Notes: generated by a model not told the origin, from the letters alone. Counted from the first letter of the stretch, positions 51,266-60,975 are shown. The stretch: DNA of 64,000 bases from Anaerocolumna chitinilytica (GCF_014218355.1 NZ_AP023368.1:3662001-3726000); one strand, 5' to 3'. Numbers and translations are program-made.

Positions 51266-52234
51266 TTATATTCCTAACAGTGCGATAATACAACAAATTG
51301 CTGTTGCTACCGTAAATACTGTTACTACTTTCATTTCCGACCAACCGCATAATTCAAAGTGATGGTGTATGGGTGCCATCTTAAAAATACGTTTTCCCTT
51401 AGTCAGCTTAAAATATACTACCTGTAGTACAACTGAAATTACTTCTATCAGATAAATTAATCCGACAATTATTAAAAACAACGGCATCTTAAGCATAAAA
51501 GCTGAAGCTGCTACAAAACCACCTAAAGCTAAGGAACCGGTATCCCCCATAAATACTCTGGCAGGATAAATATTAAAAACAAGAAATCCAAGCAAACTCC
51601 CTGCAGCTGCATTACTAATAGGAATAATACCATTGTTCTGCACGATTGCTGCCACCGAAAAGAAAGTAGTAATTAGCAGAGTGACACTAGCCGCAAGACC
51701 ATCTAATCCATCGGTAAAGTTGGCTCCATTCACTGTACCAAGCATGCAAAAAAGCATAAAAGGTATAAACCATACTCCAAGCTCTAAAAATTTACCATCT
51801 TCAAATCCACCGGTAAAGGGAATCAAAATGGAAGTACCGATATCCGTATCATTTATAAAATAATGAATAAATACGACTGATACCAGTAACTGCCCCAGCA
51901 GTTTCTGCCAGACTTTAAGGCCCAAGGATCTTTTCATAATAATTTTCAGGTAATCATCCAGGAATCCAATTAAGCCAAAACCCACTGTTGCGAACAAAAC
52001 AGGAATCATATCCTTATTTGCTTTTATGTAAATCACTGAAGTTATTGTAACACTTAGAAGTATTACAATTCCACCCATAGTAGGTGTGCCTGACTTCTTA
52101 AAATGGCTTTTAGGACCGTCGCCCCGTACATACTGCCCCCACTTTAACTTTCTTAGAAAAGGTATTAGTATGGGGCATAATATTAAGCTTATAATAAAAG
52201 CTATGACAACCGGCATTAGTATCCTAGCATTCAT
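51266..52234 (-). CDS. mraY: Phospho-N-acetylmuramoyl-pentapeptide-transferase MraY
   Basis: The 322-residue product has about ten membrane segments and the MraY signatures 'SGTPTMGGI', 'GFLDDYLKI', 'NFTDGLDGLA' and 'PIHHHFELCGWSE'. It transfers phospho-MurNAc-pentapeptide to undecaprenyl phosphate, forming lipid I. GGAGG lies well before the ATG. Confidence 0.97.
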   Translation of the reverse strand: MNARILMPVVIAFIISLILCPILIPFLRKLKWGQYVRGDGPKSHFKKSGTPTMGGIVILLSVTITSVIYIKANKDMIPVLFATVGFGLIGFLDDYLKIIMKRSLGLKVWQKLLGQLLVSVVFIHYFINDTDIGTSILIPFTGGFEDGKFLELGVWFIPFMLFCMLGTVNGANFTDGLDGLAASVTLLITTFFSVAAIVQNNGIIPISNAAAGSLLGFLVFNIYPARVFMGDTGSLALGGFVAASAFMLKMPLFLIIVGLIYLIEVISVVLQVVYFKLTKGKRIFKMAPIHHHFELCGWSEMKVVTVFTVATAICCIIALLGI

Positions 52235-52397
52235 TCCTGTTTCCTCCGTAAAAATGCCTATTCATTCTTTTGTATGCTGTCTTCTGTAAGGCTACGGATT
52301 TGTTAAACTACAGCCATGTCATATCCAACGAGCCGTAAGTCCTGGCCGAGGATTTCCCAGGCATAATCTTGTGTGACTTATACTTTTAATAATTCAA
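52235..52397. other. Unexplained relatively GC-rich gap where murE would be expected
   Basis: The 163-base stretch between the SpoVD-like gene and mraY holds no ORF with an RBS. On the minus strand it has CCTGG...CCAGG and GGCT...AGCC inverted pairs and is richer in G+C than neighbouring gaps. I see no known riboswitch or terminator. Confidence 0.3.
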
Positions 52398-54347
52398 CTA
52401 TTTCATATATAGAATCAAATTACTGTTATTATTAATTTCTTCACCTTTTAAAGGGAATTGACTGGTTACTGTATCCCCTTCTCCGTCGTAATATACCTCC
52501 TTAAAAGTATAATCTTTTAGCATTTTCTTTACATCTGCTTTGCTTAATCCTGTCAAATCCGGCATTCTCATGGTACCGATATTATTTTTCTTGATTTCCT
52601 CCTCCGTATAAGAAGGCTGAATACCAAGATAGGGAAGCGCGTCTTCGTAAACTTCCGCCATAACAGGGGCTGCAATGGTTCCGCCGTAATAAATTCCTTC
52701 CGGCTCATCTATCAATACAATACCGATAATCTGTGGATTATCAGCAGGTGCAAATCCTAAAAAGGAGGATATGTATTTATTGCTGCTTCTGGGTAATTTT
52801 TCAGAAGTAGCTGTTTTCCCTCCGATATGATATCCAGCCAGGTATGCTCTGTTTCCAGTTCCTTTGGATACAACAGTTTCAAGAAGCTGTCTCATTAAAT
52901 CAGAAGTTTCTTTTGTTACGGCCCCATCTGTTTTATTATATTTCAGAGTTTTAGCTACAGAACCGTCCTTATTTTTAATCTCTACTCCAAAGTGTGGAGT
53001 AACTATATTTCCACCATTTACAATGGCGCTTGCAGCTACTAATAATTGCAAGGGTGTTATCTGAAAGGATTGCCCAAAAGACATAGTGGCAAGTTCAACA
53101 GCTCCAACATTAGCAGGTTTATGCATAATAGAAGTTGCTTCTCCCGGAAGATCCACACCGGTTTTTTTCATAAGACCTAATTTAGAATAGTATTTATAAA
53201 TATTGGTAACTCCAACCCTTGCACCAATTTCCATAAAAACAGGGTTGCAGGAATTCTTAATGCCATCAATAAAATCTTCGCTTCCATGTCCGCCGACTTT
53301 ATGGCACCGGATTCTGCGATCTTCTACTATCTTATAACCCGGGCAATAAAATCTGTCCGTAAGCTTAACCACCTTTTCTTCTAAAGCTGCTGTCGCAGTA
53401 ACTACCTTAAAGGTAGAACCCGGTTCATAAGTATCACTGATGCTGGCATTACGCCACATATTATTAAGCAGATCATTTTTTTGCTTATCGGTAAGTGTAG
53501 CTTGATCAAGACCGTTTAGTGCGGAATCCGTCAGTGTATAGGGATCATTCAGATTAAACTCCGGTACATTGACGCAAGCATATATCTCACCATTCTGAGG
53601 ATTCATAAGAATCATTTTAACATTATTGGCATTCTTAGCTTCCAGTACTTTCATAGCAGCCTGTTCTGCATACTTTTGTATATTAACATCTATACTGGTA
53701 ACTAAATCTTTGCCGGCTACCGGTTCTATTCTGTCTTCAGCTGCATTTTCAATCTCGACACCATTGGCTGTTGTGAGCGTAAGTATAGTCCCATCGCTTC
53801 CTTTCAGGTAATTGTCATATTCTACTTCAAGTCCGATGATACCCTGATTATCGCTTCCTGTGAAACCAATAACTTTGGAAGCCAAATCACCATAAGGATA
53901 ATATCTCTTATAATCCTCATCTACCATAACGCCATCCAGATTATATTCTCTGATGGTATCTGCAACTGCTTTGTCTACATTGGATTTAATTCTTTCTATA
54001 GAAGAATTTTTATCAACTCTTTTTTTTACATAAGCCTCACTGAGTCCTAAGGTCTCAGATAACTGCTTAATTACCTTTTCAGGTTCTGTAATCTGGCTAT
54101 GTATTACTGAAATTGTACTAACAGGCTTATTGTCTGCCAGTACCACTCCATTTCTGTCGTAAATGATTCCTCTCTCCGCCTTAATAGCTCTTTCTCTTTC
54201 ATGGAGCTCTTCTGCTCTTTTTGCGTAATCTGCTGATTTTACAATCATTAGGTAAGAAAGCCTTACCGTTAACAGTGCTGCTGCTACTATCACTACGGTA
54301 ACTATAATGAATACATTCCTGCGATTGAAGGACTTGTTTCGTGCCAT
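52398..54347 (-). CDS. SpoVD-like class B penicillin-binding protein with C-terminal PASTA domain
   Basis: The 649-residue product has one N-terminal membrane helix (about 12-35), the PBP dimerisation domain and a transpeptidase domain with Ser311-x-x-Lys314 ('GSTFK') and Ser366-Cys-Asn368. The third motif reads Lys511-Thr-Ala513 (KTA) instead of KTG. A single PASTA domain follows (about 590-649). Architecture and position after the pbpB-like gene fit SpoVD, the spore cortex transpeptidase. GAGG precedes the ATG. Confidence 0.9.
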   Translation of the reverse strand: MARNKSFNRRNVFIIVTVVIVAAALLTVRLSYLMIVKSADYAKRAEELHERERAIKAERGIIYDRNGVVLADNKPVSTISVIHSQITEPEKVIKQLSETLGLSEAYVKKRVDKNSSIERIKSNVDKAVADTIREYNLDGVMVDEDYKRYYPYGDLASKVIGFTGSDNQGIIGLEVEYDNYLKGSDGTILTLTTANGVEIENAAEDRIEPVAGKDLVTSIDVNIQKYAEQAAMKVLEAKNANNVKMILMNPQNGEIYACVNVPEFNLNDPYTLTDSALNGLDQATLTDKQKNDLLNNMWRNASISDTYEPGSTFKVVTATAALEEKVVKLTDRFYCPGYKIVEDRRIRCHKVGGHGSEDFIDGIKNSCNPVFMEIGARVGVTNIYKYYSKLGLMKKTGVDLPGEATSIMHKPANVGAVELATMSFGQSFQITPLQLLVAASAIVNGGNIVTPHFGVEIKNKDGSVAKTLKYNKTDGAVTKETSDLMRQLLETVVSKGTGNRAYLAGYHIGGKTATSEKLPRSSNKYISSFLGFAPADNPQIIGIVLIDEPEGIYYGGTIAAPVMAEVYEDALPYLGIQPSYTEEEIKKNNIGTMRMPDLTGLSKADVKKMLKDYTFKEVYYDGEGDTVTSQFPLKGEEINNNSNLILYMK

Positions 54348-54418
54348 AAAGGATGCCTCAATTATCTGATTGCTTCATTTTATGACAATCCTTCCCGGGT
54401 TATGATAATACAATAGGT

Positions 54419-56470
54419 TTAAGGTGAAGTTTCCTCTGTATTTGGTAATACATCTACTGTTTCTTCATAAGTACTATCCTGCCCTGTCTGGTCATTTCCG
54501 TTTGTAACCTGCTTATCCGTATTTGCAGTATCTCCGTTTTCTTCGGTATTTTGTCCAGAAGAATTTTCTTCGTTGGTCTTCCCCTCTACCGTTGATTGTT
54601 TACCGGTAGTTTGACCCGTGCTATTCTCTGTTGTGACTGTATTGTCAGAACTGTTTTCTGTGGGATATATTTCTAATAAAGGAAGTATTTCTGTCAATAT
54701 GGCCCCAGCAGTCTTTGTAGCAAGAGAGCTGTCTGCCTGCTTAACTACATTCTGAGGTTCATCAATTACCACATAAATAACAACTTGTGGATTATCTGTT
54801 GGAACGCAGCCTATAAAGGATACCAGATAAGTTCCAGCACCTCTGGGAATTTTTTCAGCAGTACCAGTTTTCCCACCAACTTTATAACCGGGCACCTGAG
54901 CGCCTTTTGCTGTTCCTTCCTGAACAGTCATATATAAGGCATTATCCAAAAATTTGGATGTTTCACTGGAAACGGATAGTTTCACCAGTTTTTTATCAAA
55001 TGATGATACCATGCTGCCGCTTGCATTTAAAACTTCTTTCATTATATGAGGCTCATAGTAGTATCCCCCATTGACTAATGAAGAGAATCCTGACGCCAGC
55101 TGTATCATAGTAGTTGTAAAATTTTGTCCAAAACTATTAGTAGCCAGATCTACCTTGCCATAACCACTTTTTTCCTTCAGTATTCCGATTGCTTCACCTG
55201 GTAGATCAACTCCTGTTTTAGCCCCAAATCCAAAAAACTTCTGGTAACCAAGAAATAAGTTGCCTCCCTCCTTGGCCCCTATCTGCATAAGTGCATCGTT
55301 ACAGGACTTCATAAGGGCCTGAGTAAGATTTACCTCTCCATGTCCGCCAATGCTATAGCTGCTGCATTTAATATAGCTGCCTGCAACTTCTTCTCCTCCG
55401 TCACAATAATAAGTATCATTCTGCTTTATGATATTTTCTTCAAGTGCAGCTGCAATCGTGAAAGGTTTGAAGGTAGATCCTGGCTCATATGTATCGCTGA
55501 TCGTATAGTTTCTCCAAATCTTACTTAATGCATCTGTCTTTTCTTTATCTGACATTTTACTTATTTCATCTTTTGTGTAAAAGGGAGTTAAATCTGTAGG
55601 TTTATTCAGATCATAAGTATCATTGGAGGCCATGGCAAGAATCTCTCCATTATTGGGATTCATTACTACCACACCCATATTCTTGCTTCCGGCTTCCTCA
55701 TTAAAGGATTTGATATGATTTTCAACAATCTTCTGTACATTGGCATCAATGGTCGATACTATTGAATTGCCGTTAATAGAAGGTTTTACTGTTCTTTCAA
55801 GTTTTAAATCAGAATCTATGTAACCAAATTCAATACCGTTTGTCCCGTTTAAGGTATCACTATAGTATTGCTCTATTCCCCAGTTTCCAACGTTTCCACT
55901 GGTTGTAAAACCTAAAACATTACTTGCAAGAGTCTTATATGGGTATTTCCTGTTATAGTCTTCTTCAAACCATACACCTTGAATATTCTCGTCCTTTTTC
56001 TCCAGCTCTTTGAACTTTTCCATCGCATCATAACTAATACCTTTTTTTATGATACTGTACCTGCTGTTAGGTTTCTTTGTATAAAGATTTTCTATATCGC
56101 TTTCTTTTAAATCTTTAAAGGAGTCAAGCAGTGCTTTTTTAGTAGGTCCACTATACTTATCATCAGAAAGAGCATAATATACATCCAGAATAACATTATA
56201 GACCTTTTCACTGTAAGCAAGCACCGTACCATTCCGGTCAAGTATACTTCCTCTCTGAAACGGAATTGCAGTACTGGTATAGGTCTGCTGAGAAAGAACT
56301 TTTTTCTCATAACGTACTCCGTCTGTATGATTAAGCTCTGCAATCCTTACAATCAGCACTCCCATTAATACAAGTATAATTGTAAAGATAAACATCAATC
56401 TAGCACTCATGCGGTGTGTAAATTTTTTTAAAGGCTTTACTTTTCTAGTATTAACCCCCTGTTTTTTCAT
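54419..56470 (-). CDS. Division class B penicillin-binding protein (PbpB/FtsI type)
   Basis: The product is 683 residues from the ATG at 56470 (GGAGG four bases upstream; an ATG at 56485 overlaps the RBS). It has a membrane helix (about 25-45), dimerisation domain, transpeptidase motifs Ser332-x-x-Lys335, SCN (389-391) and a normal KTG ('GGKTGTAEK'). There is no PASTA domain. Instead a Thr/Asn/Gln/Glu-rich tail of about 75 residues follows, probably extracellular and disordered. It follows ftsL as in the standard dcw order. Confidence 0.9.
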   Translation of the reverse strand: MKKQGVNTRKVKPLKKFTHRMSARLMFIFTIILVLMGVLIVRIAELNHTDGVRYEKKVLSQQTYTSTAIPFQRGSILDRNGTVLAYSEKVYNVILDVYYALSDDKYSGPTKKALLDSFKDLKESDIENLYTKKPNSRYSIIKKGISYDAMEKFKELEKKDENIQGVWFEEDYNRKYPYKTLASNVLGFTTSGNVGNWGIEQYYSDTLNGTNGIEFGYIDSDLKLERTVKPSINGNSIVSTIDANVQKIVENHIKSFNEEAGSKNMGVVVMNPNNGEILAMASNDTYDLNKPTDLTPFYTKDEISKMSDKEKTDALSKIWRNYTISDTYEPGSTFKPFTIAAALEENIIKQNDTYYCDGGEEVAGSYIKCSSYSIGGHGEVNLTQALMKSCNDALMQIGAKEGGNLFLGYQKFFGFGAKTGVDLPGEAIGILKEKSGYGKVDLATNSFGQNFTTTMIQLASGFSSLVNGGYYYEPHIMKEVLNASGSMVSSFDKKLVKLSVSSETSKFLDNALYMTVQEGTAKGAQVPGYKVGGKTGTAEKIPRGAGTYLVSFIGCVPTDNPQVVIYVVIDEPQNVVKQADSSLATKTAGAILTEILPLLEIYPTENSSDNTVTTENSTGQTTGKQSTVEGKTNEENSSGQNTEENGDTANTDKQVTNGNDQTGQDSTYEETVDVLPNTEETSP

Positions 56471-56553
56471 ATAACCTCCATACATGCCTTGCAGATAGCG
56501 AGCTTACTGCCGATTGGATAACCAACAGTAGATTCTAATTCACATCACCTCAG

Positions 56554-57117
56554 CTAGTGCTGCTTCTTTAACTTGTCCAAAAGAGAATTGCTCTCAGCCT
56601 GAGGTATATCAGCATATTGCTTTACATAATCACTTTCATTTTCCTTAAAGGTAATAACTTGTTTATCATCAGGATATACCATCCCAAGTTCCTTTGTAGC
56701 ATAATTATAGATATAATTTAAATCTACAGATGTGTCTATTTTAGCCAGGCTGGCATCATTATCATTCACAAGCTTACTTAATTTTCGCTCCAGGCTGGCA
56801 ATTTTATCATTCTTTTGTGTAATTTCCATCTGTACTTTCAAATATCCGATACAGGTATATAATGTCGCACAGATTGCAACTGTGAGAAATAGCACAGAAA
56901 AAATATTCAAAGCCTGTTTCTCTTTTGCTCTCTTTCGTACCTTGGGATTTCTTTGTACTCTCGGATTACTTCTTACTTCCGGATTACTTCCCGGATAAGT
57001 TCTTTCTGGTTCCTGTTCCTGATAATATTCTTCATCAGGATACTCTTTTAATTTCCTTACAGCATTACCATCGTAGTAAGTATTTTGTTGATTGTATTTT
57101 CTTCTACTTTCCTCCAT
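56554..57117 (-). CDS. ftsL: Cell division protein FtsL
   Basis: The 187-residue product has a long hydrophilic N-terminal cytoplasmic part with short imperfect repeats of N-P-(E/R/K)-V-R type (about 44-60), one membrane helix (about 70-90) and an extracellular coiled coil. The pattern and the place between rsmH and pbpB identify FtsL. The N-terminal part is longer than in B. subtilis (117 residues in total). AAAGGGGGAG precedes the ATG. Confidence 0.8.
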   Translation of the reverse strand: MEESRRKYNQQNTYYDGNAVRKLKEYPDEEYYQEQEPERTYPGSNPEVRSNPRVQRNPKVRKRAKEKQALNIFSVLFLTVAICATLYTCIGYLKVQMEITQKNDKIASLERKLSKLVNDNDASLAKIDTSVDLNYIYNYATKELGMVYPDDKQVITFKENESDYVKQYADIPQAESNSLLDKLKKQH

Positions 57118-57152
57118 TTTTCTCCCCCTTTATAGTCATTCGCTTAAGTCAT

Positions 57153-58103
57153 TTATAAACGGCGCTCAAATACTCTTAATTTGGCGCTGTTTGATCTTTT
57201 GTTAAATTGAATTTCCTCATCAGAAGGCAGAATAGCTTTTCTGCTTATAACTGCTCCCAAAGGTTTCTTCCCGCAAACGCATACCGGAAAATTCGGTGGG
57301 CAGGTACAAGGATTCTCCTGGTTTTTAAAAAATACTTTGACAATTCTGTCTTCCAGTGAATGAAAGGTAATAATACAAAGCCTTCCTCCATCATTTAAAA
57401 GACCCATCATATCCTCTAAAGCTCTGCTTAAGACCTCCAGCTCTTTATTTAACTCTATCCTGATGGCCTGAAAGGTCTTCTTGGCTGGATGCCCATTTAC
57501 TCTTAATTTTGCAGGTATTGCAGCTTTAATTACCTCTGCCAGTTCACCTGTTGTTTCAATTGGTTTCTCTGCCCTTACTCTGGCAATGTGTTTCGCAATG
57601 TTCTTTGCAAATTTATCTTCACCGTAATCTCTTATGATACGGTACAAATCGTATTCACTATATCCGTTAACAATATCCTTTGCGGAGATATCCATTCTGG
57701 TATCCATTCTCATATCAAGAGGTGCGTCTTCCCTATAGGAAAATCCTCTTTCTACTGTATCCAGCTGATAGGAAGATACCCCAAGATCCAGTAAGATACC
57801 GTCAACTTTATCAATCTTTTGTGCTCTTAAGACTTCTTTCATATTAACATAATTACTTCTTACAATTGTAACCAGGTTCTCATATTCATGAAGCCTTGTG
57901 GCAGCTGCCTGTATTGCTGCTTCATCCTGGTCTATTCCTATCAATCTTCCTTTGCTGTTAAGCTTTTTGCAGATTTCATAGGAATGCCCCCCTCCGCCTA
58001 AGGTTCCGTCAACATATATACCTTCCGGTTTTATATTTAACATCTCTATGGTTTCGTTCAGCAGTACGGATATGTGGTTGAATTCCAAGTTTTTAGTTTC
58101 CAA
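57153..58103 (-). CDS. rsmH: 16S rRNA (cytosine1402-N4)-methyltransferase RsmH (MraW)
   Basis: The product is about 316 residues with the SAM-binding segment '[12 protein letters not shown]', '[14 protein letters not shown]', '[16 protein letters not shown]' and '[12 protein letters not shown]'. It methylates C1402 in the ribosomal P-site. The frame can start at a GTG (58121) without RBS; GGAGG 11 bases before TTG (58103) makes that start more likely. It follows mraZ by about 40 bases. Confidence 0.94.
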   Translation of the reverse strand: METKNLEFNHISVLLNETIEMLNIKPEGIYVDGTLGGGGHSYEICKKLNSKGRLIGIDQDEAAIQAAATRLHEYENLVTIVRSNYVNMKEVLRAQKIDKVDGILLDLGVSSYQLDTVERGFSYREDAPLDMRMDTRMDISAKDIVNGYSEYDLYRIIRDYGEDKFAKNIAKHIARVRAEKPIETTGELAEVIKAAIPAKLRVNGHPAKKTFQAIRIELNKELEVLSRALEDMMGLLNDGGRLCIITFHSLEDRIVKVFFKNQENPCTCPPNFPVCVCGKKPLGAVISRKAILPSDEEIQFNKRSNSAKLRVFERRL

Positions 58104-58142
58104 GTTCGTAATGTCCTCCACTTTTATTGTTTCGTGTTCAGG

Positions 58143-58571
58143 TTAAAAGCTTAGACCAAAGTCGGCCATATGATCGGCAATCTGATCCATATTCTCATAA
58201 TTGTTGTTGCTATCCCATCTTTCCTTACTCCAAACCTCAATTTTGCTCAAAACACCTACCAAAACAATATCCTTCTCCAAGGCTGCACTTTCCCTTAGTT
58301 TTGACGGTATCAGTACTCTTCCCTGCTTGTCCACTTCGCAATTAGCAGCCCCCGCCATAAAATAACGCTGCAGCTGTCTTGCTTCTTTGGTTCCAGGCAA
58401 AGTTTTTAACTGGTTTACGAAATTCATCCATTCTTCATTAGGATATACAAAAAGGCATCCGTCTAATCCCAAAGTCATCACAAAATCGTCCCCCAAATCT
58501 TCTCTGAATTTGGAGGGCATTATGATTCTTCCCTTTGTATCGATTGTATGGATATATTCTCCCATGAACAT
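58143..58571 (-). CDS. mraZ: Transcriptional regulator MraZ
   Basis: The 142-residue product has two SpoVT/AbrB-like half-domains with the MraZ motif 'HTIDTKGRIIMPSKFRE' and its second copy 'CEVDKQGRVLIPSKLRE'. MraZ binds direct repeats in its own promoter and controls the dcw operon. GGCGG is eight bases before the ATG at 58571; a GTG three codons upstream is less likely. It is the first gene of the dcw cluster. Confidence 0.96.
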   Translation of the reverse strand: MFMGEYIHTIDTKGRIIMPSKFREDLGDDFVMTLGLDGCLFVYPNEEWMNFVNQLKTLPGTKEARQLQRYFMAGAANCEVDKQGRVLIPSKLRESAALEKDIVLVGVLSKIEVWSKERWDSNNNYENMDQIADHMADFGLSF

Positions 58572-58661
58572 GAATTTCACCGCCTAAATCCATTAATACC
58601 ATTTTGAATTTACATTATATCCCAAATGGTAAATGTAAAATGCTTGTTGTTTTACAAATAA

Positions 58662-58723
58662 GTCACCACTTACAACCACTTTCCACCACTTTGTGCCACT
58701 TATACAGCTATTTTATACCACTT
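58662..58723 (-). promoter_or_regulatory. MraZ box array
   Basis: On the minus strand four contiguous 10-base units AAGTGGTGAC, AAGTGGTTGT, AAGTGGTGGA and AAGTGGCACA occupy 58662-58701. A fifth AAGTGG unit at 58714-58723 lies in the promoter spacer. AAAGTG-type direct repeats with a 10-bp period are known MraZ targets in Mycoplasma. Binding here would block the mraZ promoter. Confidence 0.75.
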
Positions 58724-58738
58724 TATTTAATATGGCAA
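58710..58738 (-). promoter_or_regulatory. Sigma-A promoter of mraZ and the dcw cluster
   Basis: On the minus strand TTGCCA (58733-58738) and TAAAAT (58710-58715) are 17 bases apart. The fifth AAGTGG unit lies in the spacer and the other four start about 9 bases downstream of the -10. The leader to mraZ is about 130 bases. Confidence 0.65.
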
Positions 58739-58864
58739 GCACTTCTGAATAAAATTACCTTCCATTTTTTACATATTTTAGAAATTTTGTGTAGTAGTAT
58801 ATCACTCCCACCATATATTGTATTAGTCCTGCTTCTACTCACTTTATCTGCCGCAAAAAGCGAC

Positions 58865-58900
58865 AAAAAAAGAGAGTGGGAAATTAGTCCCACCCTCTTT
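58865..58900 (-). terminator. Intrinsic terminator of lgt
   Basis: AAAGAGAGTGGGA (58869-58881) pairs with TCCCACCCTCTTT (58888-58900), 12 of 13 pairs, loop 6. It is followed on the minus strand by TTTT beyond the stem (seven T in all). It lies 15 bases after the lgt stop and separates the lgt group from the dcw cluster. Confidence 0.85.
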
Positions 58901-58914
58901 CGGTTCTTGTATGT

Positions 58915-59847
58915 TTATGCAGTTTTCTTCTTTATTTGAATTCGCTTGTACATAATGATGAGAAAAGATACTACAACCAATATTCCTGACAGCAATTGTG
59001 AAACCGCTATCGGTGAATTAAACAGGAATAACTGATCTGTTCTGAACCCTTCTATCCATACTCTTATTAAACCATAGCCTAACAAATAGAGAAGAATGAC
59101 CTCACCGTTAAATTTCTTGTGTTTTGAGTAAAAAATAAGAAAGATAAGCAGAATCAGATTGCTTACAGATTCATAAAGAAAGGTAGGTTGCACCTGAATA
59201 TAGGTAGCACCTGCAATATCTACAGTATGATTACGAATCTCAAGTATTTTATTATATGCCTGTTCTTTACCGGCAAATTTCTGTGCCAGGTTTGCTAAAG
59301 ACATTGTATAATCACTGCTTACATCTTTAATGTTCAGCTGCATTGCAAAAAGTCCGTTAGTATATTCACCAAAGGCTTCCCGGTTAAAAAAATTACCCCA
59401 TCTGCCGATAATCTGTCCGGTAATCAATCCAAGACAGCCTGTATCAGCTAAAAGTCCAAAAGAAATCTTCTTTATCTTCGAATAAATAAATGCTGTTAAA
59501 ACAGCTGTAATAACGCCACCATAGATAGCAAGTCCGCCGTTTCGAATATCAAAGATCTCCAAAGGAGAGTTCTGATATTCCTTCCAGTTAAATACGACAT
59601 AATATACCCTTGCTCCTATTACAGAAAGCACAATGGCGTACAATGCAAAATCCAGATACAAATCAGGGTTCTGTCCTGTTCTTTTAGCCTGCCATTCAGC
59701 TACCAGATATCCCATAACCATACCTAGAGCTATTATCATACCATAAAAGGCAATGGAAATTCCGAATATATGAATGGACGATCCAACATCTTTTAATTCA
59801 ATCCCAAGGTTTGGGAAATTAATATTTGTACCTGCACTTAACAGCAT
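58915..59847 (-). CDS. lgt: Prolipoprotein diacylglyceryl transferase Lgt
   Basis: The 310-residue product has about seven membrane segments and the Lgt signature 'GRWGNFFNREAFG'. It also has 'ARVYYVVFNW' and 'GGLAIYGG'. It adds diacylglycerol to the lipobox cysteine of prolipoproteins, such as the one encoded at 40654-41715. GGTGATG precedes the ATG. A polar insert around 160-205 is somewhat longer than in typical Lgt. Confidence 0.95.
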   Translation of the reverse strand: MLLSAGTNINFPNLGIELKDVGSSIHIFGISIAFYGMIIALGMVMGYLVAEWQAKRTGQNPDLYLDFALYAIVLSVIGARVYYVVFNWKEYQNSPLEIFDIRNGGLAIYGGVITAVLTAFIYSKIKKISFGLLADTGCLGLITGQIIGRWGNFFNREAFGEYTNGLFAMQLNIKDVSSDYTMSLANLAQKFAGKEQAYNKILEIRNHTVDIAGATYIQVQPTFLYESVSNLILLIFLIFYSKHKKFNGEVILLYLLGYGLIRVWIEGFRTDQLFLFNSPIAVSQLLSGILVVVSFLIIMYKRIQIKKKTA

Positions 59848-59864
59848 TCTTCATCACCACTTTC

Positions 59865-60962
59865 TTAGACATTGAAACGGAAAAGAACCACGTCTCCGTC
59901 TTGTACGACATATTCCTTACCTTCCGAACGTACCAACCCTTTTTCTTTTGCTAGGTTGAAATTTCCACATTCCGTCAGATTGTCATAACTTACAATCTCA
60001 GCTCTGATGAAACCTCTTTCAAAATCCGAATGAATCTTACCGGCAGCCTGAGGAGCCTTGGTTCCCTTCGTAATGGTCCATGCTTTCGTTTCCTTTGGTC
60101 CGGCGGTTAAATAACTTATAAGTCCAAGAATTTGATAGCTGGCTGCAATCAATTTCTCAAGTCCGGATTCCTTTAACCCTAGTTCCTCTAAGAACATTTT
60201 CTTCTCATCTTCTTCCAGTTCTGCAATTTCCTGCTCGATCTGAGCACATATTACAAATACTTCAGAACCTTCTTTTTTCGCAAATTCCCGAACCGTAGCT
60301 ACTTTTTCATTATCAGCTCCGTCGTTCGCTAAATCCTCTTCTTTTACATTAGCGGCATAGATTACCGGTTTAAACGTAAGCAGATTATAGCTTAAGAGCA
60401 AAGCTTCTTCTTCCTCATCCGAAGCTGTAAAACTTTTTGCTAGATTTCCTTCTTCCAGATGTGCCTTCAGTCTTTCTAATAATTCCAGTTCCTTTGCAAG
60501 TGCTTTATCATTTTTTGCACCCTTTGAAGTTCTGGCAATTCTTCGCTCTAAGATTTCCATATCTGAAAAAATCAATTCCAAGTTAATGGTTTCAATATCT
60601 CTTAAAGGATTAACACTGCCATCCACATGAATAATATTACTATCTTCAAAGCAGCGTACAACATGTACAATGGCATCTACCTCTCTGATGTTGGAGAGAA
60701 ACTGATTACCGAGCCCTTCACCTTTAGATGCACCTTTTACAAGTCCTGCAATATCAACAAATTCAATGGCTGCCGGAACTATCTTCTCTGTATGATAAAG
60801 ATCACCTAATACTTTTAAACGCTCATCCGGAACTGCAACAATACCTATGTTAGGATCTATGGTGCAAAAGGGATAATTTGCTGATTCTGCTCCTGCCTTT
60901 GTAAGTGAGTTAAATAAGGTACTCTTACCTACGTTTGGTAAACCTACTATGCCAAGTTTCAT
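59865..60962 (-). CDS. ychF: Obg-family ATPase/GTPase YchF
   Basis: The 365-residue product has the P-loop 'GLPNVGKSTLFNSLT' (7-21), 'DIAGLVKGASKGEGLGN', a coiled-coil insertion (about 130-175) and a C-terminal TGS domain ending 'VQDGDVVLFRFNV'. YchF binds ribosomes and prefers ATP; it is linked to stress and translation. RBS GAGGAAG precedes the ATG. It follows thiN by 13 bases. Confidence 0.96.
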   Translation of the reverse strand: MKLGIVGLPNVGKSTLFNSLTKAGAESANYPFCTIDPNIGIVAVPDERLKVLGDLYHTEKIVPAAIEFVDIAGLVKGASKGEGLGNQFLSNIREVDAIVHVVRCFEDSNIIHVDGSVNPLRDIETINLELIFSDMEILERRIARTSKGAKNDKALAKELELLERLKAHLEEGNLAKSFTASDEEEEALLLSYNLLTFKPVIYAANVKEEDLANDGADNEKVATVREFAKKEGSEVFVICAQIEQEIAELEEDEKKMFLEELGLKESGLEKLIAASYQILGLISYLTAGPKETKAWTITKGTKAPQAAGKIHSDFERGFIRAEIVSYDNLTECGNFNLAKEKGLVRSEGKEYVVQDGDVVLFRFNV

Positions 60963-60975
60963 ATATTTCTTCCTC

